64,000 nucleotides of DNA from Pseudonocardia cypriaca (lineage in GTDB: Bacteria; Actinomycetota; Actinomycetes; Mycobacteriales; Pseudonocardiaceae), in contig NZ_VFPH01000003.1 of assembly GCF_006717045.1 (NCBI RefSeq), positions 372,001-436,000 on the forward strand. Reading direction: 5' to 3'. The notes under the pieces are model-generated. The model made no database searches and was not told the DNA's origin. It worked only from the letters and a program-made list of their open reading frames with translations. Of this stretch, positions 52,159-60,685 are shown one piece after another. Within the stretch, counting starts at the first letter, position 1. The number at the start of each line of letters is the position of its first letter. Both the position numbers and the translations under genes were made by a program.

Positions 52159-52965
52159 TCAGCGCTCTCCTCTTCCGAGCTCCACGGACCGATCGCGGGC
52201 GGCTTCGATCGCCGCGATCAGGGCCGCCCGGACGCCGTGCCGCTCGAGCTCCCGGATGGCCGCGATGGTCGTGCCGGCGGGCGAGGTGACGGCCTCGCGC
52301 AGGATCACCGGGTGGTCCGTGGACTCGCGCAGCATCCGGGCCGCACCGAACGCCGACTGCACGATGAGGTCGGCCGCGACGGCGCGCGGCAGGCCGAGCA
52401 GTATCCCCGCGTCGATCATCGCCTCGACGAGGAAGAAGAAGTAGGCGGGCCCGGAACCGGACAGCGCCGTCACGGCGTCCTGCTGCGACTCGGGCACCCG
52501 CACCACCCGCCCGACCGAGGCGAGCATCTTCTCCACGGCCGTGAGCTGCTCGTCCGTGGCGTGGGTGCCGGGTGAGATGGCGCTCATCGCCTCCCCCACG
52601 AGCATCGGGGTGTTCGGCATCACCCGGACGACCGGGGTGCCGGCCGGGAGGGCGCCCTCGAACAGCGCGGTCGGTAGCCCCGCGCAGAGCGTCACCACGA
52701 GGGTGCCGGGACGCAGCACCGGCGCGAGCTCGGTGAGGACCGGCGTGATGTCCTGCGGCTTGACCGCGACCACCACCATGTCCGAGCGCTGGGCCGCGGT
52801 CGCGACGTCGACCGCCTCGACCCCGAGCCGGGAGGTCAGCTCGGCGGCCCGTTCCGGGTGCCGCTCGGTGAACACGAGCTCGTCGGCGGACCGGCCGCCG
52901 GCGAGCAGCCCCGCCAGCAGCGCCTCACCGATCTTCCCCGCCCCGAGCACAGCGATCCGTGTCAT
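52159..52965 (-). CDS. proC: Pyrroline-5-carboxylate reductase
   Basis: 268-residue enzyme for the last step of proline synthesis. N-terminal dinucleotide motif VLGAGKIGEALLAGLL, VAVKPQDI, RVMPNTPMLVGEA and the C-terminal ALSGSGPAYFFFLVEAM. Complete. The thioesterase-like gene lies 28 nt upstream on the same strand. Confidence 0.96.
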   Translation of the reverse strand: MTRIAVLGAGKIGEALLAGLLAGGRSADELVFTERHPERAAELTSRLGVEAVDVATAAQRSDMVVVAVKPQDITPVLTELAPVLRPGTLVVTLCAGLPTALFEGALPAGTPVVRVMPNTPMLVGEAMSAISPGTHATDEQLTAVEKMLASVGRVVRVPESQQDAVTALSGSGPAYFFFLVEAMIDAGILLGLPRAVAADLIVQSAFGAARMLRESTDHPVILREAVTSPAGTTIAAIRELERHGVRAALIAAIEAARDRSVELGRGER

Positions 52966-52993
52966 GGCCGGAAACGGTAGTCGCTGCGCGCTC

Positions 52994-53827
52994 CTAGCTC
53001 GTCAGGGGAGACAGGGCCAGCTGACGGGCCTGGCACACCAGCCGGCCCGCCGCGTCGACGACCGTGACGTCCTCGTCGAACCAGCTGCCTGTCACGGCGG
53101 TCGTCCGCGCCTCGATCCGCAGCCAGCCCGGCACCGGACGTTCCCGCAGCAGCGCCGTGAGCTGCACGGTGGGGGCCCAGCCGACACCACCGCCGAGGTT
53201 GAACACCGTCGGCGCCAGTATGTCGCCGGCGAGCAGCGCGAACAGGACGTCGGTCGGCTCGCCCCGCGGCCGGGCCCAGCCGCGCAGCAGCGGTGGGCCC
53301 TGCTCACCCCGGGCGAAGGCGAACGTCGGGGTGTCGTAGCGCAGCTCGCAGGCGCTCGCGACACCGAGCGCCACGCCCGACTCACGCGGATCCATCGCGT
53401 CCGGGGTCGGCTCGGCGGGCATCCCGGACAGGTCGCTCCACCGCACGCCGTCGTCGGGCAGCCGGCCCGCGGTGACGGTCGCGGCGAGCATCAGCCGGCC
53501 GTCCTGGCGCATCCGGACCGCCACGACCGACGCGGTGCGCCCGAGCTTGAGCAGCTCGGTGTGCAGCTCCACCGGTCCCGGGTCGGGCGCACGGAGGTAG
53601 TCGGCGGAGACCACGAGCGGATCCGGGGCCGTGCCCGGCGCCTCCGCGTCGACGCGGGCCAGCCCGGCCTTGGCCAGCAGCACCATCAGCAGGCCCCCGT
53701 GCGCCTTCGTGCCGACGGTGAAGCGGGTGCCCAGCTCGGCGGCGAAGCGGTCGTCGCCGAGCGCTGTGAGTCCGATCGCGTCCCGGAACGGCCGGTCGGC
53801 GTCGGTGATCGCGGCGGGTGGCTGCAC
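52994..53827 (-). CDS. Acyl-CoA thioesterase-like double hotdog protein
   Basis: 277 residues with two hotdog domains (the first around FTVGTKAHGGLLMVLLAKAGL, the second around GWAPTVQLTALLRERPVPGWLR), as in TesB-like thioesterases. The second domain keeps the family pattern SGSWFDEDVTVVDAAGRLVCQARQ-like, seen here as VTGSWFDEDV. Probable substrate a CoA thioester; the physiological role is unknown. GTG 53827. Occupies the position of Rv0499 in mycobacteria, although similarity cannot be judged from memory. Confidence 0.8.
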   Translation of the reverse strand: MQPPAAITDADRPFRDAIGLTALGDDRFAAELGTRFTVGTKAHGGLLMVLLAKAGLARVDAEAPGTAPDPLVVSADYLRAPDPGPVELHTELLKLGRTASVVAVRMRQDGRLMLAATVTAGRLPDDGVRWSDLSGMPAEPTPDAMDPRESGVALGVASACELRYDTPTFAFARGEQGPPLLRGWARPRGEPTDVLFALLAGDILAPTVFNLGGGVGWAPTVQLTALLRERPVPGWLRIEARTTAVTGSWFDEDVTVVDAAGRLVCQARQLALSPLTS

Positions 53828-53881
53828 GGAACAGTGCGTATCACTGCTGCACGCCGACGCGCGCGTCGATGTGATCGGCGT

Positions 53882-54718
53882 CTACTGCGCGGGGACCGGA
53901 GCCGGGCGGGCCGTCGGCTGCAGGTGCAGGCGGGCGAACAGCAGCGACTCGGCGAGCAGCGCCGCGCGTTCCGGGCGGGTGCGGCAGCGCCGCGTGCTGA
54001 CCTCGATGACGACCACACCGTCGAACCCGGAGGCGGCGAGGCGCTCGCAGACCTCCGCGCACGGCTGGCCGCCGCGTCCCGGCACGAGGTGCTCGTCGCG
54101 TGGGGCGCCGCTGCCGTCGGCGAGGTGGACGTGCGTGAGGCCCGATCCCATCCGGTCGAGCAGCGCGAGCGCGTCGACGGCGGCGGCCGCGGTGTGCGAG
54201 AGGTCGAGCGTGTAGTGGGCGTAGCCGACCTCTGTGGGGTCGAACCCCGGGCTGTAGGGCACGGTGCGCACCCCGGACCGCGTGATCGGGAACATGTTCT
54301 CCACGGCGAGCGCCACCCCGGCGTGCTCGCCCGCCCGCGCGACCTCGTCGGAGAACTGCGCGACGTACCGGCGCTGCCAGCGGAACGGTGGGTGCAGCAC
54401 GACGGTGCGGCAGCCGAGGGTGGTCGCGGCCGCCACGGAGCGCCTGATCCGGCCGATCGGGTCGGCGCTCCACACCCGCTGCGTGACGGCCAGGCAGGGC
54501 GCGTGGACGGCCAGCACGGGCACCCCGGTGCGCTCGGCGAGCCGGGCGACCTCGGCGACGTCCTGGCTGACCGGGTCGGTCCACACCATCAGCTCGACGC
54601 CGTCGTACCCCAGCTCCGCCGCGAGCTCGAACGCCACCCGGGCCGACTCGGGGTAGACCGAGGCGGTGGAGAGCACCACCGGCGGTGCCGGTGGCAACCC
54701 GAGCGGCGTCGAGGTCAT
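53882..54718 (-). CDS. Sugar phosphate isomerase/epimerase family TIM-barrel protein
   Basis: 278-residue AP-endonuclease-2-like barrel. Likely metal ligands are in VLHPPFRWQ, AVENMFP, YTLDLSHTA and THVHLADGS. Equivalent to Rv0498 (from memory) in the conserved ppx-proC block; no substrate is known. ATG 54718 overlaps the stop of the proline-rich membrane protein gene (ATGA). Last residues (RLHLQPTARPAPVPAQ) are not part of the fold. Confidence 0.88.
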   Translation of the reverse strand: MTSTPLGLPPAPPVVLSTASVYPESARVAFELAAELGYDGVELMVWTDPVSQDVAEVARLAERTGVPVLAVHAPCLAVTQRVWSADPIGRIRRSVAAATTLGCRTVVLHPPFRWQRRYVAQFSDEVARAGEHAGVALAVENMFPITRSGVRTVPYSPGFDPTEVGYAHYTLDLSHTAAAAVDALALLDRMGSGLTHVHLADGSGAPRDEHLVPGRGGQPCAEVCERLAASGFDGVVVIEVSTRRCRTRPERAALLAESLLFARLHLQPTARPAPVPAQ

Positions 54719-56340
54719 TTCCCGACCAGGACGAGTATGGCCGGGGAGACGGTGAGGAGCAGGCCGACGAGCACGGCGAACAACGTGGTGCGCAGGTCGC
54801 TGCTGCGCAGCAGCGCCCGGACGACCACGACGAGGCCGACGGTGACGAGCACCGCCGCTGCCATCGCGACCACCGGGAGGTCGCGCCACAGGAAGCGGAA
54901 CCCGACCCACAACGCGGCGCCACCGATGGCACCCGCGATCCACTGCGCGATCACGGCGGCCCACGCCGGACCCCCGGCAGCCGCCTGCTCCTTCTCCTGC
55001 GTCTGGGCGGACCGGCGCCGGGCCGGCGCCTCGTCCTCATCCGCGTCGTCGCCCGCGAAGAAGCCGGTGGGCTCCTCGCCCACGCCATTGCGGTCGAGCC
55101 CCGCCGGGTAGTCGGCCCGGTAGTAGTCGTCCTCGTCGTCATCGTCGTCGAACGGGACCGGCGGCGCGGCCTGGGTGGGCGGGCCGCCGTCGTCGTCGCG
55201 GCGCCTGCCGTCGGTGCGGTTGCGGTGCCACGCCTCCGCACCCGCGGGCGGCGCACCGACCATCGTGGCCGGGCCGTCGTCCGGATCCAGCTCGTCGTCC
55301 GGCGCCGGCGGCATGCGCCTGCCCTGGGTGCGGTTGCGGTGCCACGCCTCGGCGCCGGCCGGTGGCGCACCGACCATCGTGGACGGGCCCGCGTCGTCGT
55401 CGAGATCGTCCGGCTCCGGGTCGGGTCGCCTTCGCGGCTGCTGGATACGGCTGGTGGCCGCCGGATCGGCGGGCCTGCGCACCTGCGGCATCTGCTCCGT
55501 GGGCTGCTGCTCCTCGACCGCCCGGACAGGGGCGACCTCGGGCTCCGGGGCGTCCCACGACCGCGGCGCGCGGGAACGGGGATCCCGGCCACGGGGATCA
55601 CGGGGTTCGCGGCCGTCGATCTCCGGCTCGGCGGCGCGTGGCTCCCACGGGGGTGCCTCGCGCTCACGCGAGCGGCGCGGCGGCTCGTCCCGGGTGTCCC
55701 ACGCCGGGGCGGCCTCCCGGGCCTCCCACGCCGGCGCCTCCCGCTCCTCGGGCACGCGGCGCGCACGTCGCGGTGGCGCTTCCGGGGGCTCCGGGTCGGC
55801 GTAGCGGGGCTCGCGCACCGGCGCCGCGTCCCACTGGTCCTGCGCCGGGCGCGCGTCCCAGTTCGGTGCCTCTCGACGGCCGCCGTCCCACCGGTCCTGG
55901 CCTTCCCACTGCCCGCCGTCCCAACGTTCGGACGCCCAGTCGTCGGAACCCGGCTCGTCGGCGCCCCACGGGTCGGCAGGCCGTTGGGCGGTGGGCCGCT
56001 GCTCCGGCGCCCGCCGCTCCGGGGCCCTCGGCTCGGGCGCCCGCTCGTCGGCCGCCCAGTCGGCGTCGCCACCGGCTCGGCGCCTGCCGCCGGGCTCCCG
56101 CGATACGGGCGGGGGCGGCGGGGGTGGGGGCGGGGGCTCCGGTACGGCCCGGCGCGGCTCCCGGGGCGGCGCTGACTGCCAGTCCGCCGGGTCGGCCGCG
56201 GGGGCGGCGTAGCCGTCCTCCTCCGGTTCGTCGGCATCCCGGCGGCGCCGCCGCCGACCGCCGGACACCGAGCCGTCGCCGTGCGCGGCGAGCAGCTCGG
56301 CGACTGTGCGCTGGCGTGGGTGGTCGGTCTCGGAGCTCAT
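54715..56340 (-). CDS. Large Pro/Arg/Asp-rich protein with C-terminal membrane domain
   Basis: 541 residues, corresponding to Rv0497 (from memory) but much longer. Residues 1-440 are low complexity, with a run of ten prolines near residue 70, many WD/RW pairs, and two copies of a 38-residue unit (GAPPAGAEAWHRNRT) near residues 316-385. The C-terminus has about four membrane segments. It starts RTVAELLAAHG, a conserved piece that may bind a partner. ATGA overlaps with ppx upstream and the isomerase downstream. Possible membrane scaffold. Confidence 0.85.
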   Translation of the reverse strand: MSSETDHPRQRTVAELLAAHGDGSVSGGRRRRRRDADEPEEDGYAAPAADPADWQSAPPREPRRAVPEPPPPPPPPPPVSREPGGRRRAGGDADWAADERAPEPRAPERRAPEQRPTAQRPADPWGADEPGSDDWASERWDGGQWEGQDRWDGGRREAPNWDARPAQDQWDAAPVREPRYADPEPPEAPPRRARRVPEEREAPAWEAREAAPAWDTRDEPPRRSREREAPPWEPRAAEPEIDGREPRDPRGRDPRSRAPRSWDAPEPEVAPVRAVEEQQPTEQMPQVRRPADPAATSRIQQPRRRPDPEPDDLDDDAGPSTMVGAPPAGAEAWHRNRTQGRRMPPAPDDELDPDDGPATMVGAPPAGAEAWHRNRTDGRRRDDDGGPPTQAAPPVPFDDDDDEDDYYRADYPAGLDRNGVGEEPTGFFAGDDADEDEAPARRRSAQTQEKEQAAAGGPAWAAVIAQWIAGAIGGAALWVGFRFLWRDLPVVAMAAAVLVTVGLVVVVRALLRSSDLRTTLFAVLVGLLLTVSPAILVLVGK

Positions 56341-57347
56341 CCAGTACACCGTGCCTCGTACGTCGTCAAGCGTCCAAGCCGTTCGGGCGCGTCCTGCGCC
56401 GAACGGTCGATCTGGGCCGTCCCATCGAGCGTGTCGAGCCTCCTGAGGATCACCCCTTCGCGCAACGCCCACGGGCAGATCTCGAGCTGCTGAACCCGCA
56501 GGGCCCGCATCGCGGCCTCTGCTACGAGCGCGCCCGCGGCGAGTTGGTGGGCCCGGCTCGCGCTGACCCCTTCCAGCTCGGCCAGGTCGTCGGACGACAT
56601 GCGGGTGATGAACGCGGCCAGCTGCCGGAGCCCGACGTCGGTGAGCGTGCGCCGCACGCGCAGCCCGGCACCGGACGGTGCCGCACCCGTGAGGCGGGCG
56701 AGGGAGCGGAACGTCTTCGAGGTGCCCACGACGAGGTCCGGCGAGCTCGCCCGCCGGAACTCCTTGGCCACCGGGGCCAGCTGCGCGTCGAGGTGCTCGC
56801 GCAGCGCGTCGATCTCCTCGCGACCCGGCGGGTCGGTGCGGAAGAACTCGCGGGTGAGCCGTGCCGCTCCGAGCGGCAGCGACGCCGCGACGGCCGGCTG
56901 CTCGTCGATGCCGGCGGCCAGCTCGAGGGAGCCGCCGCCGATGTCGAGGACGAGCAGCTGCCCGGCCGACCAGCCGAACCAGCGCCGCACCGCCAGGAAC
57001 GTGTAGCGCGCCTCGTCCTCGCCGGGGAGCACCTCCAGCCCGACGCCGGTCTGCTTCCGCACGCGCTCCAGCACCGCTGCCGAGTTGGTGGCATCGCGCA
57101 ACGCCGACGTGGCGAACGCGATCAGGTCGTCGCACCCGGCGGACGCCGCGGCCGCACCCCCTCGTTCGACGGCCCGGACGAGCGCGTCGGACCCGGCAAC
57201 CGTGAGCGCGCCGGTGGCGTCGAGGTGCTCGGCGAGGCGCAGCCCGGTCTTGTCCGACGTCATCGGCGTGGGGTGGGCACCCCGATGCGCGTCCACCACG
57301 AGGAGGTGGACGGTGTTGGAACCGACGTCGAGCACACCGAGGCGCAC
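56337..57347 (-). CDS. ppx: Ppx/GppA family exopolyphosphatase
   Basis: 336-residue member of the ASKHA fold. Phosphate-1 motif DVGSNTVHLLVVD at the N-terminus, LPGEDEARYTFLAV, and LDIGGGSLELAAG. Hydrolyses polyphosphate or (p)ppGpp; the short form like M. tuberculosis Ppx1 prefers short-chain polyphosphate. GTG start, ATGA overlap with the next gene. Its nearness to senX3-regX3 fits phosphate economy. Confidence 0.93.
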   Translation of the reverse strand: MRLGVLDVGSNTVHLLVVDAHRGAHPTPMTSDKTGLRLAEHLDATGALTVAGSDALVRAVERGGAAAASAGCDDLIAFATSALRDATNSAAVLERVRKQTGVGLEVLPGEDEARYTFLAVRRWFGWSAGQLLVLDIGGGSLELAAGIDEQPAVAASLPLGAARLTREFFRTDPPGREEIDALREHLDAQLAPVAKEFRRASSPDLVVGTSKTFRSLARLTGAAPSGAGLRVRRTLTDVGLRQLAAFITRMSSDDLAELEGVSASRAHQLAAGALVAEAAMRALRVQQLEICPWALREGVILRRLDTLDGTAQIDRSAQDAPERLGRLTTYEARCTG

Positions 57348-57529
57348 GGACCCAGGCTACTGCGCGGACGTGACGCTCCCGTGACCAAGCCGGTTGTGAC
57401 TCCCGTCGAAGGGGCTCCGACCTGCATCGATACGGAAGTTGTCCACATCCTCACATGGTTGTCCACAGGGTCTGGTGGTCCCGGCCGAGCGGACGGGCGA
57501 TCCGGACGAATCGCGGGCACTCTGGAGGC

Positions 57530-57712
57530 ATGCGCTTCCACCTCCGCAAGACGTTGCGGCTCGGCCCGGTCCGCGTCCACCTCACCGAGCGCGGGTTCAG
57601 CTCATGGGGACTGCAGCTCGGACGGTGGAGCTGGAACGCACGCAGCCGGCGGCACACCATCGACACCCCCGGCCCCGGCCACCTGCGCTCCCGCGGCCGG
57701 CGTCGCTGGTGA
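57530..57712 (+). CDS. Small basic protein (DUF4236-like)
   Basis: 60 residues: MRFHLRKTLRLGPVRVHLTE, then GFSSWGLQLGRWSWNARSRRH and DTPGPGHLRSRGRRRW. The N-terminal half matches the DUF4236-type pattern (F-R-K-x-x-x-LGP-V-R-V-x-L). GGAGG six nt before the ATG. Length and pattern are common in Pseudonocardiaceae as I recall; function unknown. Confidence 0.75.
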   Translation: MRFHLRKTLRLGPVRVHLTERGFSSWGLQLGRWSWNARSRRHTIDTPGPGHLRSRGRRRW

Positions 57713-58639
57713 CGCCATGAGCCGCCCGCGCACGTCGGGTACGGCGACGCGCCCGGTCGACGGGTCGCGTGGCTGCACACCGCTCGCGCCGGCGGGCACG
57801 AGGTGCGTCACCGCCATCGGCACGGGCTCCGACGGGTCCTGATGGCGCGGAGGGACCTTCGGCCGCGGAACGGCGACATGATCGCGATCTTCGGCTGTAG
57901 CCCGTCCAGCAGTGGTCGCGGCATGATCCGGAGCATCGGTTCTTGATGGCTGTGCCGACAGCCATGGACAACCGATACGCGCGATCTTGGTGTTCATGAT
58001 CCGGTGTATCGGGCGTCCACGGTCGTAGGGACAGCCATGGGCAACCGCCAGTTCGGATCATGGTCATCCGGGCGCGGCCGTGCCGACCCGGCCCCGGCCC
58101 ATTCCCGCACGGTCAGGCCGGACCAGCCCAGGGACGAGGCGTCCGTACTGAGGTTCATGATCAGCAGGGATGGGATACGAGCTGCATGGGTGCGGCTCAC
58201 GTCCCGATTCCGCTGATCATGCCCGGATCGCTGCTGGGGTCGTCGGGGGTGGGAACGGGACCACCGCAGGTTGCGCCGCACCCAGGCCGGGCGCTTGTCG
58301 GGGACCGCCGTGCCCCCGCGTCGGGGACGGCCGGCAGAGCAACCGCAGAATTCGGTGGTGAACCCAAGCCAGCCGCCGCGGTAGGTGCGGGGAACGCGAA
58401 CCGGATCAACGACACCAGCAGCCGGGGTAGATAGGTGAGGCAGGGCGTCCCGAGCCGGGGAGGGCTCGCCCACCGGAGTGCTTCGCCACCAGGACGACAC
58501 CACACCGGCACAACGACGAACGTTCCGCGGAACGCAATCACGTCTCCACGGCCGCCGTGCACACCATCCCGCCACGACGCACACCGCCGGACATGTGCAC
58601 CGACGCCGCACGATGTGCACGCCCACCCGGCTGGCGCGT
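57713..58639. other. Gap between the small basic gene and regX3
   Basis: No gene is supported. A 41-codon frame (57717-57842) lacks a Shine-Dalgarno. The first half holds the repeat units described at 57922-58066 and several GATCATG-rich motifs; 58205-58440 and 58440-58639 show nothing recognisable. The gap is where phoU would be expected opposite regX3 in other actinomycetes, but no phoU is present here. Confidence 0.5.
57922..58066. repeat. Two imperfect direct repeat units (about 73 bp) with a hairpin
   Basis: CATGATCCGG begins units at 57922 and 57995; each later contains GACAGCCATGG(A/G)CAACCG (57957 and 58030 regions). A partial third unit begins near 58059 (CATGGTCATCCGGG). The first unit contains a perfect hairpin ATGGCTGT-GCCG-ACAGCCAT at 57946-57965. 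Confidence 0.7.
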
Positions 58640-59329
58640 CTAGGCCTCGAACTTGTACCCCAGCCCGCGCACCGTCACCAGGTGGCGCGGGGCGGAGGGG
58701 TCGGCCTCGACCTTCGAGCGCAGCCGCTTGACGTGGACGTCGAGGGTCTTCGTGTCGCCCACGTAGTCGGCGCCCCACACGCGGTCGATCAGTTGCCCGC
58801 GGGTGAGCACGCGCCCGACGTTGCGCAGGAGGTACTCGAGGAGGTCGAACTCCTTGAGCGGCAGGGCCACGTCCGAGCCGTTGACCGACACGACGTGCCG
58901 CTCGACGTCCATCCGGACGGGGCCGGCCTCGAGCACGCCGGCCGGGCCGTCGGTGTCGCCGCCCGCCTCGCCGCCGCGGCGCAGTACCGCGCGGACGCGC
59001 GCGATCAGCTCGCGGGCCGAGTACGGCTTGGTCACGTAGTCGTCGGCGCCCAGCTCGAGGCCGACGACCTTGTCGATCTCGCTGTCGCGGGCCGTCACCA
59101 TGATCACGGGGACGGCGGAGCGGGTGCGCAGGGCCTTGCAGACGTCGGTGCCGCTCATGCCGGGGAGCATGAGGTCGAGCAGCACGATGTCGGCACCGTT
59201 GCGGTCGAACTCCTCGAGCGCATCCTGGCCGGTGTTGGCGACGGCCGTCGTGAACCCTTCCTTGCGGAGCAGGAACGCGAGCGGGTCGGCGAAGGACTCC
59301 TCGTCCTCGACGATGAGCACCCTTGTCAT
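58640..59329 (-). CDS. regX3: Two-component response regulator RegX3
   Basis: 229-residue OmpR/PhoB-type regulator. Receiver domain with acidic pocket Glu8/Asp9 and phosphoacceptor Asp52 (LLDLMLPGMSG), Lys in VTKPYS; C-terminal winged helix (LPLKEFDLLEYLLRN, RLRSKVEADPSAPRHLVTVRGLGYKFE). Partner of SenX3 and the actinobacterial phosphate-starvation regulator. GAGGAGATCC precedes ATG 59329; 13 nt downstream of senX3. Confidence 0.95.
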   Translation of the reverse strand: MTRVLIVEDEESFADPLAFLLRKEGFTTAVANTGQDALEEFDRNGADIVLLDLMLPGMSGTDVCKALRTRSAVPVIMVTARDSEIDKVVGLELGADDYVTKPYSARELIARVRAVLRRGGEAGGDTDGPAGVLEAGPVRMDVERHVVSVNGSDVALPLKEFDLLEYLLRNVGRVLTRGQLIDRVWGADYVGDTKTLDVHVKRLRSKVEADPSAPRHLVTVRGLGYKFEA

Positions 59330-59342
59330 GGATCTCCTCACC

Positions 59343-60593
59343 TCACCCGACGCGGTCGGGCACATCGACGGGCCGGTTCGTGGGGTCGACCGGTCCGTGG
59401 TCGGACAGCGCGCCCTGCGCCGGCAGCGCGGGCTCCGTGCCCGGCTCGACGTGCGCGGGCAGGCGCATCGTGAACGTCGAACCGGTGCCCGGACTGCTCC
59501 ACAGCCGCACCTCGCCGCCGTGGTTGGCGAGCACGTGCTTGACGATCGCCAGGCCTAGGCCGGTGCCGCCGGTGGCGCGGGAGCGGGCGGGGTCGACGCG
59601 GAAGAAGCGTTCGAACACGCGCTTCTGGTGCTCGGGTGCGATGCCGATACCGCGGTCGGTGACGGCGATCTCGACCCACCTCCCGCAGCGCCTGCGCGAC
59701 ACGGATACCGCGGAGTCGGCCGGCGAGTACGCGATGGCGTTCTCGACGAGGTTCGACAGGGCGGTGACCAGCAGCGTCAGGTCGCCGTCGACCTCGAGCC
59801 CGGTCGGCCGGTCGACGATGATCTCGATGCCGGCCGACTCGGCCGACAGCCGCGACCGGGCGAGCGCCTCCTGCACGACCTCGTCGACGTCCACGACCTG
59901 CAGCTCGGGCAGTCGTTCCGCGCCGGTGAGCCGGGAGAGGGCGATCAGCTCGGTGACGAGGTTGCCCAGGCGGTTGGCCTCGTTGAGGATCTTCGTGCTG
60001 AACCGGCGCACCTCGGTCGGGTCGTCGGCCGCGTCGAGCACGGCTTCGGCGAGCAGCCCCATGGCGCCCACCGGGGTCTTCAGCTCGTGGCTGACGTTCG
60101 CCACGAAGTCGCGCCGGGTGGCCTCGAGCCGCACCGCCTCGGACGTGTCGGCCGCCTCGACCATGCTGTAGCCGTCGCCGAGCGGGCGCACGTGGGCCAG
60201 CACGGCCGCGGGCTGACGGCCGCGGTGGTCGAGCGGCGAGAGGTCGACGTCCACGGTCATCCCCGCGCTGAGGACCCGCTGGCTCGCGGTGGCGGCGCGC
60301 GCGTCGGGCAGGCCGCCGCGCACCACGCCGAGCTCGGCGGCGCGCGGGTTGTGCAGCACGACGTCGCCGCCGCTGTCGAGCACGGCGAGGCCCTCGTCGG
60401 TGGATCGGAACACCCGCTCCAGCAGGTCGGCCACCGGCGGTTCGGGCGCCGGCGCGGCCTGCGCCGGGATGGGCTCTTCGCGCCGGTGCCCCCAACGGAG
60501 CCCGAGCATGATGCCGAGCACGAGCGCACCGGCCGCGATCGCCACGCAGAGCAGCGCGTCCACGAGCGCATGGTAGGCAGGCCGACCACCCAT
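59343..60593 (-). CDS. senX3: Sensor histidine kinase SenX3
   Basis: 416-residue membrane kinase. N-terminal hydrophobic segment (about residues 12-32), a PAS-like domain (residues 60-140), the phosphorylated His169 in FVANVSHELKTP, and the ATPase domain (DRGIGIAPEHQKRVFERFF, GGTGLGLAIVKHV). Senses phosphate status with the Pst system in relatives. Order gpm-senX3-regX3 is conserved with mycobacteria. A PHO-box-like repeat lies just upstream. Confidence 0.95.
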   Translation of the reverse strand: MGGRPAYHALVDALLCVAIAAGALVLGIMLGLRWGHRREEPIPAQAAPAPEPPVADLLERVFRSTDEGLAVLDSGGDVVLHNPRAAELGVVRGGLPDARAATASQRVLSAGMTVDVDLSPLDHRGRQPAAVLAHVRPLGDGYSMVEAADTSEAVRLEATRRDFVANVSHELKTPVGAMGLLAEAVLDAADDPTEVRRFSTKILNEANRLGNLVTELIALSRLTGAERLPELQVVDVDEVVQEALARSRLSAESAGIEIIVDRPTGLEVDGDLTLLVTALSNLVENAIAYSPADSAVSVSRRRCGRWVEIAVTDRGIGIAPEHQKRVFERFFRVDPARSRATGGTGLGLAIVKHVLANHGGEVRLWSSPGTGSTFTMRLPAHVEPGTEPALPAQGALSDHGPVDPTNRPVDVPDRVG

Positions 60594-60657
60594 CAGGCCA
60601 GCTCGGAAGGCCCGTCGTGACGTGCCTGACGTCGCGGAACGGCTAAATTCCCCCGCC

Positions 60658-60675
60658 GTTCACGCTCAGTTCACC
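60658..60675. promoter_or_regulatory. PHO-box-like direct repeat upstream of senX3
   Basis: GTTCACG-CTCA-GTTCACC: two 7-nt units with 11-nt period, the structure of PhoP/RegX3 binding sites in Streptomyces. It lies 65-82 nt upstream of the senX3 ATG. On the minus strand an AT-rich stretch (AATTTAGCC) follows about 10 nt downstream and may be the -10 region, as in PhoP-activated promoters. Confidence 0.65.
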
Positions 60676-60685
60676 CAGGCGGGTG

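Noticed and set aside
57717..57842. 41-codon frame directly after the small basic gene
   Set aside because: No Shine-Dalgarno and no known pattern; sits next to repeats.
57713..58640. Possible CRISPR array or tandem repeat locus
   Set aside because: Only two to three imperfect units, no regular spacers and no cas genes nearby.
58478..59473. 331-residue plus-strand frame opposite regX3
   Set aside because: Shadow of regX3; Val/Ala/Gly/Arg-rich without motifs.
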